Positions 5,955-13,390 of a stretch of 15,534 nt of DNA are shown here, one piece after another (within the stretch, counting starts at the first letter, position 1; every line of letters starts with the position of its first letter). Location: positions 1 to 15,534 of the forward strand of contig JALONE010000003.1 of assembly GCA_025455125.1 (NCBI GenBank). The letters are read 5' to 3'. The notes below the pieces were generated by a model. The model was given only the letters and a program-made list of their open reading frames with translations. It did no database searches and was not told where the DNA came from. This stretch comes from Bacteroidota bacterium (GTDB lineage Bacteria; Bacteroidota; Ignavibacteria; UBA10030). The position numbers and the translations under genes were made by a program.

Positions 5955-8579
5955 ATGTCCACCTTGAAACGACTTGCAGGGGCTCTGGCCGTTCTCGGTC
6001 TGCTCACAGCGCTCATCTGGATCCCCGCATCCGCTCAGAACAACGCTCCGCAGATCGCGCTTCGCGTCATGATGGTCGAGATGACCGGAGAGGTTTCCTT
6101 GAGCTGGTGGAAACCCGATTCGTTGCACTTCCAGAAGTACTACGTCCTGATGTCAAGGCCTGGACCCGGCCCGGCGGTGATCGCGGTGCTTGATTCCGCT
6201 GATGGGAGTGCGACATCGATGAAGGTGTTGCTCCCGGCCGCTCCGGTTGACAGTACGGTCTTCTACAATCTCGCTCTCAAGGGTGTGCGCGGAGGCGGGA
6301 TGGATGTATATAGCAACATGGTCACGGTCGCCATCAAGGGGCCTTCAACCACGAACGCATTTCGTCTGGACGGAAAACTCATCGATGGAAACAAAGTGCT
6401 CCTTCGATGGACTCGTCCCCCCCAAGTCGAGGTGATCCAATACCTTGTCTATCGCGCGCTGCTCGATCCAAATCGCGACGGCCCGGTTGTTCCGGAGGTC
6501 ATCGCCACCACGACCGACACGACGATCATCGACACGGCCGTCGTTCCCGGGGCGCACTACGACTACTTTGTTTCCGCGCAGACGATGTTGACGGTGATGA
6601 TCGTCAGTACGCATTTTCACATCTGGATCCCGCCGTATCCTCCCGTCGACATGATCAAGTTCGTGACAGAGCCTGTCCGAACGGCTCGTGTTGGCGTTCA
6701 ATATGTCTATGACGCTGACGCCATCTCTTCAAGCTCCGCGGCTGAGATCCGGTATGCTGTCCGAACGATTTCCCCCGCATCGAATGTTGCGCCGTTGCCG
6801 TTGGTCACCATCGACAGCGTGACCGGTGTAGTGACATTCATGCCGATCCAGAAGGGTGTGATCGGGATTTCCATCATCGCCCGTTCCTCGCTCGGCGGAT
6901 ATGCAACGCAGAACTACTCTGTCTCCATTTCCGGCGGCATCGGTGTTCTGGTTGGGAGGGTGACGGACACGCTGAACAATCCGTTACAGCCGGTCCTGAT
7001 CCAGGCATATCGACGCGACGCGAATGCCTGCATGACCTATCAGGCGAAGACCGATTCGCTCGGCAAGTATCGGATCGTCAACATGGATCCGGGAAGTTAT
7101 TACGTTCATGCGATCCCGTTCATCCCGGGCTTCCTTGAACAGTGGTACAACGGCGCGGACAATGCACATGACGCCACGCCGATCACGGTCCCCGATACCC
7201 CTTCGGTGGCGGTAGCTGACTTCAAGCTGCGACAGCGTCCTTTGACCGATCCCTATTGGGGAACGGTCGAAGGAACGGTCCGCGACACGGCAGGCATTCC
7301 GATCGTGGATCCGAGCACGACGGTGTACTTCGTGAACGTCGACTTCGCGATGAACAACAAGGAATACATGCGTCTCCTGTTCGACAATGACCCGGCGACG
7401 GATCATCGCCTGATGGGAGTATCGCGCTTTGTGTACCGTTTCCATGTAGACTCGGTCGGCTTCTACGCGGGCCGTGTCGTTTCGGGACGGTACATCGCAT
7501 TCGCCCGCTCGCGCGGATACTCGGTCAGCTTCTATGATGGTCACGACAACATCCTTGAAGCCGACGTCATTTACGTTCCGCCCGTGATCTCGATGGTTCC
7601 GTACAAGGTCGTTGCAAACTTCGCCCTCGCGCCGTTGCCGCCCGTCCTGTTAGGCAGCATCAATGGCCATGTCATCGATACAGTCAGGAACATCGGCGTC
7701 CGCTCGCGCATGTTCGCATTCCGAGATCGCTGGACGCTCAGTACTGCGTATCCATTCCGCTATCAGCGCGTCTATTGGACGGACACGGATTCGCTTGGCG
7801 AATACACGTTCACCGATCTGCTCCCCGGCAGTTACATCGTGCTCGCGGTGCCGCTTGGCAGATACGCTCCGGCGTTCTATCATGCGAACGATCAGGCCCA
7901 GCGGTGGTATCATGCGACGCGGATCCCGATCTTCGGCAACAGTGTCACGGGGATCGACATTTATGTGCGTCCGCTGCCTGAGCTGTATCGCGGATTCACG
8001 AGCATTGCAGGGCGTGTCGCCAGGCAGAGCGGGGCGGGAATTGCCGGGGCGTTCATCTTCGCGCAAGCGGCAGACGGCGCGATCGCCGGCTACGGCCTGA
8101 CGGACGCACTGGGGAACTATGTGATCTCCGACCTCGCACCCGGAACATACACGGTGATCGCGGATGCACCGGGATTCGACATCTCTGGACCGCAGGAAGC
8201 GGTGCCGACCTACAATGCGGGGCTGCCGGTCGAAGCGACGATCTCGTTCACCGCTCAGGAGGTGACGAATGTTCCAGACGATGGTGAACCATCCGTCCCG
8301 ACGGAGTTCACGCTGCAGCAGAATTACCCGAATCCGTTCAACCCATCGACGGTGATCACGTATGCCGTGGCCGATGCGGGACGCTCATCGTCGGTCATCA
8401 CGCTGAAGGTGTACGATCTCCTGGGCCGGGAGGTGGCAACGCTCGCGAACGGTCCGCACGCACCCGGCGCATATCAGGTCACGTTTGACGCATCGCAGTT
8501 GACGACGGGGGTATATTTTTATCAGTTGCGGTCCGAGAGCGGCACGATGGCCACGAAGAAGATGGTCTTGATCAAGTAG
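5955..8579 (+). CDS. Large T9SS-exported protein with repeated carboxypeptidase-regulatory-like domains
   Basis: The predicted protein is 874 aa and secreted or surface-bound. The start at 5955 has a good SD and a signal peptide (KRLAGALAVLGLLTALIWIPASAQ, residues 5-28). Residues ~30-230 resemble two fibronectin type III-like modules. Residues ~232-328 resemble a cadherin/He_PIG-type Ig domain (DSVTGVVTFMPIQKGVIGISI). Then come about four carboxypeptidase-regulatory-like domains: ~331-390 (VGRVTDTLNNPLQP), ~436-530 (VEGTVRDTAGIPI), ~567-632 (INGHVIDTVRN, FTDLLPGSYIV) and ~682-742 (IAGRVARQSGAGIAG, ISDLAPGTYTVIADAPGF). A type A T9SS sorting domain covers ~782-874 (LQQNYPNPFNPST, VYDLLGREVATL, GVYFYQL, KKMVLIK). 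There are no enzyme motifs, so an adhesin, matrix or cell-surface scaffold role fits. It is followed by a hairpin terminator and probably forms its own transcription unit. Confidence 0.88.
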   Translation: MSTLKRLAGALAVLGLLTALIWIPASAQNNAPQIALRVMMVEMTGEVSLSWWKPDSLHFQKYYVLMSRPGPGPAVIAVLDSADGSATSMKVLLPAAPVDSTVFYNLALKGVRGGGMDVYSNMVTVAIKGPSTTNAFRLDGKLIDGNKVLLRWTRPPQVEVIQYLVYRALLDPNRDGPVVPEVIATTTDTTIIDTAVVPGAHYDYFVSAQTMLTVMIVSTHFHIWIPPYPPVDMIKFVTEPVRTARVGVQYVYDADAISSSSAAEIRYAVRTISPASNVAPLPLVTIDSVTGVVTFMPIQKGVIGISIIARSSLGGYATQNYSVSISGGIGVLVGRVTDTLNNPLQPVLIQAYRRDANACMTYQAKTDSLGKYRIVNMDPGSYYVHAIPFIPGFLEQWYNGADNAHDATPITVPDTPSVAVADFKLRQRPLTDPYWGTVEGTVRDTAGIPIVDPSTTVYFVNVDFAMNNKEYMRLLFDNDPATDHRLMGVSRFVYRFHVDSVGFYAGRVVSGRYIAFARSRGYSVSFYDGHDNILEADVIYVPPVISMVPYKVVANFALAPLPPVLLGSINGHVIDTVRNIGVRSRMFAFRDRWTLSTAYPFRYQRVYWTDTDSLGEYTFTDLLPGSYIVLAVPLGRYAPAFYHANDQAQRWYHATRIPIFGNSVTGIDIYVRPLPELYRGFTSIAGRVARQSGAGIAGAFIFAQAADGAIAGYGLTDALGNYVISDLAPGTYTVIADAPGFDISGPQEAVPTYNAGLPVEATISFTAQEVTNVPDDGEPSVPTEFTLQQNYPNPFNPSTVITYAVADAGRSSSVITLKVYDLLGREVATLANGPHAPGAYQVTFDASQLTTGVYFYQLRSESGTMATKKMVLIK

Positions 8580-8624
8580 CAGCACCTGTCGTTCCGTCCT
8601 CCTGCGGAGCGGCAGATCAGTGAG

Positions 8625-8676
8625 GCGGGGCCTGGGAGAGGATGAGGCAGCTTCTCCCGGCCCCGCTGGTTTTGTT
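8625..8676 (+). terminator. Probable intrinsic terminator after the T9SS gene
   Basis: GCGGGGCC-T-GGGAGA (8625-8639) pairs with TCTCCCGGCCCCGC (8653-8666): a 14-bp GC-rich stem with one bulged T and a 13-nt loop, followed by TGGTTTTGTT. It starts 46 bp after the stop codon. The T-tract is short and interrupted, so termination strength is uncertain. As a bulged GC-rich palindrome near a RAYT gene, a REP-like role is an alternative. Confidence 0.65.
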
Positions 8677-8720
8677 CCTGCGTTTCCCGCTCTTTCCGAC
8701 CCTTTCCCGCCCTGTCCTTC

Positions 8721-8840
8721 ACTCTGGGCTTTGCTCTGGGCCTTGCTCTGGGCTTTGCTCTGGGCCTTGCTCTGGGCTTTGCTCTGGGCCTTGCTCTGGG
8801 CTTTGCTCTGGGCCTTGCTCTGGGCTTTGCTCTGGGCCAA
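8721..8840 (+). repeat. 12-bp repeat array, locus 2 (ten units, strictly alternating)
   Basis: Ten contiguous 12-bp units occur in perfect register. Apart from the first base (A for G) and the last unit (ending CCAA), they alternate strictly between GCTCTGGGCTTT and GCTCTGGGCCTT, giving a 24-bp higher-order period. The unit is not palindromic. The array ends 139 bp before the transposase start and has no spacers, so it is not a CRISPR. The sequence identity between units suggests recent expansion. Confidence 0.95.
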
Positions 8841-8965
8841 TCCATAGCATTTGGTATCAGTTTTGTGACCACACCATTTCTTCAGCTATTTTTCCCAACT
8901 TCGCCCGCTGAATTTTATAGCCCTCGAGGATCTTGTTGCTTACATTCTTCCCCATCACATTGCTC

Positions 8966-8973
8966 AGGGGGAG
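8966..8973 (+). promoter_or_regulatory. Shine-Dalgarno of the transposase gene
   Basis: AGGGGGAG is followed by six bases and the ATG at 8980. It confirms the start of the RAYT-type gene. Confidence 0.65.
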
Positions 8974-8979
8974 ACAACA

Positions 8980-9633
8980 ATGTCGCACCGACGAATTCCA
9001 TTCCGCAAGGGGGAGTCCTATCATCTGTTCAACAGAGGCAACAATTCTCAACGCATCTTCTATGTCGAAGCACAGTATCTCGGGTTTCTCGATTGCCTAG
9101 GACGCAATTTAAGCTCAGATTTCGTTTTGCTCCACGCATTGAGTCTCCTCCCGAATCATTATCATATCTCCATTCAGATGAAAGATGATTTTGATCTTTC
9201 ATCAGCCATGCAAAGAGCATTAAGCGAATACGCAACCACCTTTAACAAGCACTTGGGACGCCATGGGCATGTCTTTGAGGGACGGTTTAAGAGTGTTTGG
9301 CTTGATACTGTTCAATATCAGGACTACTTAACTCGGTACATTCATCGAAATCCTGTTGAAGCAGGACTTGTGACAGATCCTGCAACTTGGCCGTTCTCGA
9401 GTTATCGAACCTATCTCCGGGGCGAGCTCTTCGTTGTTCCTGATCTACAGAGTGGGAGACTCCCCAGCCGATCCGGTGGATGGATTATTCCACAAGTCCA
9501 TCCCGGCGCAACACTTCAAAGGTTTGAATCCCGGGAGGCGTACAAACGGTTTGTTCTTTGTGATTGGGAACGAGACTCATGGGAATTGGAGAATGGGATT
9601 TGGAGAGAGCGGCCGGGTAACGGACGACGATGA
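8980..9633 (+). CDS. RAYT-type (REP-associated, IS200-like Y1) HUH transposase
   Basis: This 217-aa single-domain HUH nuclease belongs to the family that nicks and rejoins single-stranded DNA through a tyrosine. Motifs in order: N-terminal RIPFRKGESYHLFNRGNN (5-22), which matches the family opening; HUH-type metal motif PNHYHI at 58-63 (H60, H62); probable catalytic Tyr84 in SEYATTFNKHLGR; GHVFEGRFKS at 96-105; YLTRYIHRNPVEAGLV at 116-131; then WPFSSYRTYL. All are intact and no frameshift is seen, so it may be active. The length suits RAYTs. A sample line of this gene counts 40% GC (9181-9240) against 67% in the downstream deacetylase (10381-10440), consistent with transfer. It has no IS200/IS605-type partner tnpB. 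Arrays of the same 12-bp repeat lie on both sides, the right one starting 3 bp after the stop codon. RAYTs are often single-copy and associated with dispersed repeats. Confidence 0.9.
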   Translation: MSHRRIPFRKGESYHLFNRGNNSQRIFYVEAQYLGFLDCLGRNLSSDFVLLHALSLLPNHYHISIQMKDDFDLSSAMQRALSEYATTFNKHLGRHGHVFEGRFKSVWLDTVQYQDYLTRYIHRNPVEAGLVTDPATWPFSSYRTYLRGELFVVPDLQSGRLPSRSGGWIIPQVHPGATLQRFESREAYKRFVLCDWERDSWELENGIWRERPGNGRR

Positions 9634-9635
9634 CG

Positions 9636-9731
9636 GCTCTGCTGTCTGCTTTGCGTAATGCTCTGGGCTTTGCTCTGGGCTTTGCTCTGGGCTTTGCTCT
9701 GGGCCTTGCTCTGGGCTTTGCTCTGGGCCGA
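9636..9731 (+). repeat. 12-bp repeat array, locus 3 (six good and two decayed units)
   Basis: Six units from 9660 to 9731 are GCTCTGGGCTTT three times, GCTCTGGGCCTT, GCTCTGGGCTTT and a terminal GCTCTGGGCCGA. Two decayed units precede them in the same 12-bp register (GCTCTGCTGTCT at 9636, GCTTTGCGTAAT at 9648). Same orientation as the other two arrays. It begins immediately after the transposase stop and ends 94 bp before the deacetylase start. Confidence 0.92.
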
Positions 9732-9825
9732 ACTTGCAGATTCGTCCCCCCGGTTGCCTTCCTCCCAAACTCTCCCCACCTTCCACCATCCCAACATCCT
9801 TCACCTCCTCTTCCCGGACCATCTC

Positions 9826-10719
9826 ATGTCTCCAAACCGGTTGTTTCGTTTTCTTGTTCTCGCGCTTCTCCTGCTTTATCCGCTGCCAGCCACCGCACAG
9901 TCCCCCGCAACCAGCGATCCCCCGATTCTCCTCATTCGCTGCGATGATGCCGGACTTTCCCAAGGGGTCAACGCGGCCTTCCGCGATCTCGCCGAATCCG
10001 GTCTCCCGTTCTCCGCGTCGGTGATGACCGTCTGCCCCTGGTTTCCTGAGGCCGCTCAATTCCTCGGGCGTTATCCGAACGTCTCCATCGGCGTGCATCT
10101 GACGCTGAATGCGGAATGGCGGGAACTGCGGTGGGGACCGATCCGCGGGTCGGATGGGCCAAGCCTGACCGATTCGCTCGGCTATTTCCTTCCTTCACGA
10201 GCGCTGCTGATGGCGAACAATCCGAAGCTAGACGAGGTGGAACGCGAGCTCCGGTCACAGATCCAACGCGCACTGAGCGCCGGACTGAAGCCGGATTACG
10301 TCGATTATCACATGGGGGCCGCGGTGGGAACGCCGGAACTCCGCGCGATCGTCGAGAAACTCGCCGCGGAATTCCGTCTCGGCATCTCGCGCTACTTCGG
10401 CGAGGAGGATGCCGGCGCCGTCTATCGGGTCGAACCGCATCTCAAGACCGACTCGCTCGTCGCGATCATCGGCCGGCTGACCAACGCCAAACGCAATCTC
10501 CTCGTGTTCCACATCTCGCATGACACTCCCGAGATGCGTGCACTCACCGATCAGAATATCTCCGGATTACCCGAGATGAGCAAGCACCGGGAAGGTGAAT
10601 TGAAGGCACTTCTCTCGGCCGATGTCCGCAAGGCACTCGCGGCACGAGGCATCACGCCGATCACCTACCGAGATCTGGTGGCAAAAGACAAGTTGGAGGG
10701 AATGAAGAGACCGCAATAA
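9826..10719 (+). CDS. Exported YdjC/ChbG-family polysaccharide deacetylase
   Basis: This 297-aa protein is a probable metal-dependent deacetylase of the YdjC/ChbG/HpnK family, which removes acetyl groups from N-acetylated sugars; the exact substrate is unknown. Visible motifs: LLIRCDDAGLSQGVNAAF with the metal Asp pair D40-D41; GVHLTLN with H91; DYVDYHMG with H162, matching the family's third-ligand region; and LVFHISHDTPEM with H229. The ATG at 9826 gives a signal peptide (RLFRFLVLALLLLYPLPATAQS, cleavage about residue 25), so the enzyme is exported; most ChbG-type enzymes I know of are cytoplasmic. The frame stays open upstream through the 12-bp array to an ATG at 9658, but that would only add a repeat tail, so I reject it. 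No SD is visible. Downstream is a convergent, repeat-filled gap before priA. Confidence 0.85.
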   Translation: MSPNRLFRFLVLALLLLYPLPATAQSPATSDPPILLIRCDDAGLSQGVNAAFRDLAESGLPFSASVMTVCPWFPEAAQFLGRYPNVSIGVHLTLNAEWRELRWGPIRGSDGPSLTDSLGYFLPSRALLMANNPKLDEVERELRSQIQRALSAGLKPDYVDYHMGAAVGTPELRAIVEKLAAEFRLGISRYFGEEDAGAVYRVEPHLKTDSLVAIIGRLTNAKRNLLVFHISHDTPEMRALTDQNISGLPEMSKHREGELKALLSADVRKALAARGITPITYRDLVAKDKLEGMKRPQ

Positions 10720-10725
10720 TGAGGA

Positions 10726-10795
10726 AGATGGGAGATGAAAAATGTGAGATGTAAGATGCTAGATGTGAGATGTTAGATGTAAGATGAGGGATGGA
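10726..10795 (+). repeat. Heptamer repeat array AGATGNN (ten units in register)
   Basis: Ten 7-bp units run without interruption: agatggg, agatgaa, aaatgtg, agatgta, agatgct, agatgtg, agatgtt, agatgta, agatgag, ggatgga. The first five bases are conserved and the last two vary. The array starts a few bases after the deacetylase stop. The 7-bp period rules out a coding repeat. Confidence 0.9.
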
Positions 10796-10803
10796 AGGCC
10801 ACT

Positions 10804-10845
10804 GACTACTGATTACTGATTACTGGCTACTGGTTACTTATTACT
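10804..10845 (+). repeat. Heptamer repeat array GATTACT (six units in register)
   Basis: Six 7-bp units: gactact, gattact, gattact, ggctact, ggttact, tattact. It lies directly beside the AGATGNN array in the gap between convergent genes and ends 7 bp before the priA stop. The core GATTAC is shared with the complement of the array at 13391-13460. Confidence 0.88.
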
Positions 10846-10852
10846 CCTTTCC

Positions 10853-13381
10853 CTACATCATCCCCACCGGATCGACGTCGATTACGTGCTTCACTTTCTT
10901 GCTCTTCCCCAGCTGTGAGCCTTCATATTCCCGCTCGACGGTGAGAAGTGCCGCGCGGAGGATGCCACCTCCCGGATCGATCGTCTTCAGATTCTTGACT
11001 ACAATGTGCTTCCGGTACTGATCACGTAGCTTCGGGATCGCCGCATCCGCGGGTCCGAGCACTGTATACGCCTGCTTCACATTTCGCGCGTTGAGCGACT
11101 GGGCGAATCGGTGCGCATGATGCTGGACCTCCGATTCGTGCCCTCCTGAGAACTCGATGAGCACGAGTCGCGAGAACGGAGGATAGTCGAGTTCCTTCCG
11201 GTATGCGATCTCTTCCTGATAGAATCCCTTGAAGTCGTGGACGACGACATGCTTCAGGCTGTAATGCTGGGGCTGGAGCGTCTGGATCACGACCTCGCCG
11301 GCAAGCGTGCTTCGTCCTGCGCGGCCGGAGACCTGTGTCAATAACTGGAACGTCTGCTCTGACGCGCGGAAGTCCGGCAAGAGCATCTGCGTATCAGCGG
11401 AGATGACGCCGACGAGCGTCACGCGGGGAAAATCCAACCCCTTCGCCACCATCTGCGTTCCCAGCAGAATGTCCGCTTTCCCCGCGCCGAACTGCGAGAG
11501 GATGGCATCGTGCGCTCCCTTTCGCACCGTCGTATCCCGATCCATCCGAAGAATGATCGCCTGCGGAAACAGCTGCTTCAATTCCTTGTGCACCTGCTGC
11601 GTTCCGAACGCGTGCATGCGCATGTCCGTCCCCTCGCATTTCGGGCACACGCCGGGAGGCTTCTTCACGGATCCGCAATAATGACACCGCAAATGTTTCT
11701 TCGCAAGATGATAGGTGAGCGACACTTCACAGCTGTCACACCGCTCAACGTAACCGCAATCGTAGCACTCCATCACATGCGAAAAGCCGCGTCGGTTTTG
11801 AAGAAGGATGACGCCTTCCGTTCGCGCGATGCGTGCGCGGATCTCCTCCGCAAGAAGTCCCGAAATGGAAGTATCCGGAAGCCGCTTGGGGAACTCCTTT
11901 CCGCTCTTCCGCACCTCCTCCTTCAACGCCTCGAAGACACGCCTGCGCTCCTTTGCAATATCGACCACCGCGATGGTCGGCATCCTGGCGTTGTCCACGC
12001 GCTCAGACAGTTCGAGCAGCGTATATTTTCCCGCCACCGCGTTGTGATAACTCTCCACCGATGGCGTCGCTGAACCGAGCACGACCGTCGCATTCGATCG
12101 CACGGCGCGCATGATCGCCACGTCCCGCGCATGATACCGGGGTGTCGCGTCGTACTGCTTGTACGATCCCTCATGCTCTTCGTCCACCACAATGAGGCCG
12201 ATGTTCGCAAGCGGAGCGAAGATCGCAGAGCGTGGTCCGATGACGATACGCACCCGGCCATCGCGCGCCGATCGCCACGTGTCGTACCGTTCGCCGACCG
12301 ACATTTGACTGTGCATGACCGCGACATCGTTCCCGAAATGGGATTTGAACCGTCGTACCGTTTGCGGCGTCAATGCGATCTCTGGAACCAGGACGATGGC
12401 GTTCTTGCCGAGCGAAAGCGCCTTGCGCATCGCTTCGATGTACACCTGCGTCTTTCCGCTCCCCGTGACGCCGTGGAGCAGATAGGTGTGATACTCGCCA
12501 GCTTCAACCGACCGCATGATGTAGGAAAGGACATGCTCCTGACTTGGGTTGAGCGTGATGTCCGGTGGAGGCTCGATGATGTCGTACGGAGAGATGCGAA
12601 GTACTTCCCGCTGTACGAAGCGGACCAATCCTTTCTTCGCAAGCGTGCTTAAGGTGGAGAGGCTGTAGCCGGAATCGCGCAGCAAGGGTTTGACGAACAG
12701 CGGCTCGTTCGACGCGGCAATGACCGACAAGAGCGACCGTTGACGCTCCTGCATGGACTCTGCACTGTTCTTCAGAGCGAGAATCCCGGCCTCCGTTGTT
12801 TCGACCCCCCGCTCCTGCCGGGGCTTCGCCTTCGCCCGCTCGATCTCCTCCGCCACGCGAACCCACCCTTGCCGTTCAAGTGCAAGGACCACCGCGTGAA
12901 TGCCTTTTGTTCGGCATCGTTCTTCAAGCTGTGAAAGGCTGAGCGACCCCGATGCTCGAAGCACGTTCAGCGCTGCATGCTGCTTCGGTGCTCGTTTCGC
13001 CGTGGCGGCAAGCGCTTGCTCGATGGTCTCGGGATTGACGGTGACCATCCGCTTTCCTTCCAACGAAAGGCCCTGCGGCGTCGCCGCGCGCAACACTTCT
13101 CCCCAGGGCGCGAAGTAGTACTCCCCGATCCACTTCGTCAATTGCAGCAATTCGTCGCTGAAGCTCGGTGCGCCATCGACCACATCGCGGATCGGCTTCA
13201 GGCCTTTCACATCGGAACTCGCGGGGAGCGCGACAACCACACCGGTCAGATGCTGACGTCCAAAGGGAACGAGCACCCGCTTGCCAATGGCAACGGACTC
13301 AGCCAGTTCGGGAGGAACGAGATACGTGAAGACGCGATCGACAGGAACAGGAAGGGCAATATCGGCAAGGCGAAGAACCAC
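10853..13381 (-). CDS. priA: Primosomal protein N' (replication restart helicase PriA)
   Basis: This 842-aa DNA helicase recognises stalled or collapsed forks and reloads the replicative helicase. Order of domains: N-terminal 3'-DNA-binding domain (VPVDRVFTYLVP, ~11-105), a winged-helix region, then helicase lobe 1 with Walker A GVTGSGKTQ at 304-312 and DEEH at 400-403. The zinc-binding insertion has eight cysteines at 539, 542, 548, 551, 566, 569, 579 and 582. Lobe 2 carries GTQMVAKGLDFP (641-652) and QVSGRAGR (683-690), followed by the C-terminal domain. Length is slightly above the E. coli protein. The start is GTG at 13381; an in-frame TGA three codons upstream excludes longer forms, and GAGGAG (13384-13389, minus strand) is an unusually close SD. 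The gene follows larC after a 74-bp repeat spacer and may be co-transcribed with it. All motifs are intact. Confidence 0.96.
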   Translation of the reverse strand: MVLRLADIALPVPVDRVFTYLVPPELAESVAIGKRVLVPFGRQHLTGVVVALPASSDVKGLKPIRDVVDGAPSFSDELLQLTKWIGEYYFAPWGEVLRAATPQGLSLEGKRMVTVNPETIEQALAATAKRAPKQHAALNVLRASGSLSLSQLEERCRTKGIHAVVLALERQGWVRVAEEIERAKAKPRQERGVETTEAGILALKNSAESMQERQRSLLSVIAASNEPLFVKPLLRDSGYSLSTLSTLAKKGLVRFVQREVLRISPYDIIEPPPDITLNPSQEHVLSYIMRSVEAGEYHTYLLHGVTGSGKTQVYIEAMRKALSLGKNAIVLVPEIALTPQTVRRFKSHFGNDVAVMHSQMSVGERYDTWRSARDGRVRIVIGPRSAIFAPLANIGLIVVDEEHEGSYKQYDATPRYHARDVAIMRAVRSNATVVLGSATPSVESYHNAVAGKYTLLELSERVDNARMPTIAVVDIAKERRRVFEALKEEVRKSGKEFPKRLPDTSISGLLAEEIRARIARTEGVILLQNRRGFSHVMECYDCGYVERCDSCEVSLTYHLAKKHLRCHYCGSVKKPPGVCPKCEGTDMRMHAFGTQQVHKELKQLFPQAIILRMDRDTTVRKGAHDAILSQFGAGKADILLGTQMVAKGLDFPRVTLVGVISADTQMLLPDFRASEQTFQLLTQVSGRAGRSTLAGEVVIQTLQPQHYSLKHVVVHDFKGFYQEEIAYRKELDYPPFSRLVLIEFSGGHESEVQHHAHRFAQSLNARNVKQAYTVLGPADAAIPKLRDQYRKHIVVKNLKTIDPGGGILRAALLTVEREYEGSQLGKSKKVKHVIDVDPVGMM

Positions 13382-13390
13382 GACTCCTCA

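Larger units (their letters stand above)
8580..8979 (+). other. Gene-free gap: terminator, 12-bp array, leader of the transposase gene
   Basis: This 400-bp gap holds a hairpin terminator at 8625-8676, the 12-bp array at 8721-8840, and about 140 bp of AT-richer sequence before the transposase gene. Open frames through the array encode only WALL, LCSGPCSG or AQSK/PRAK repeats in different frames and strands, and I do not regard them as genes. A weak inverted repeat, TTCAGC (8881-8886) with GCTGAA (8907-8912), lies in the leader. Confidence 0.7.

Noticed and set aside
8721..8840. CRISPR array
   Set aside because: The units are contiguous 12-mers with no spacers and no cas genes nearby; this is a simple tandem repeat.
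8721..8840. G-quadruplex formed by the regularly spaced GGG runs
   Set aside because: Runs of three G are separated by 9 nt of mixed sequence, too long for stable canonical quadruplexes.
8385..8872. Minus-strand proteins made of AQSK or PRAK repeats
   Set aside because: They arise only from the 12-bp array plus antisense of the T9SS gene; several frames give repeat peptides equally well, and there is no start signal or family resemblance.
8881..8912. REP-like palindrome TTCAGC/GCTGAA in the transposase leader
   Set aside because: Only a 6-bp stem with a 20-nt loop, no tetranucleotide guide and no second copy on the other flank.
8857..9051. Small minus-strand frame overlapping the transposase start
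   Set aside because: It overlaps the clearly coding RAYT gene antisense, has no SD and no recognisable motif.
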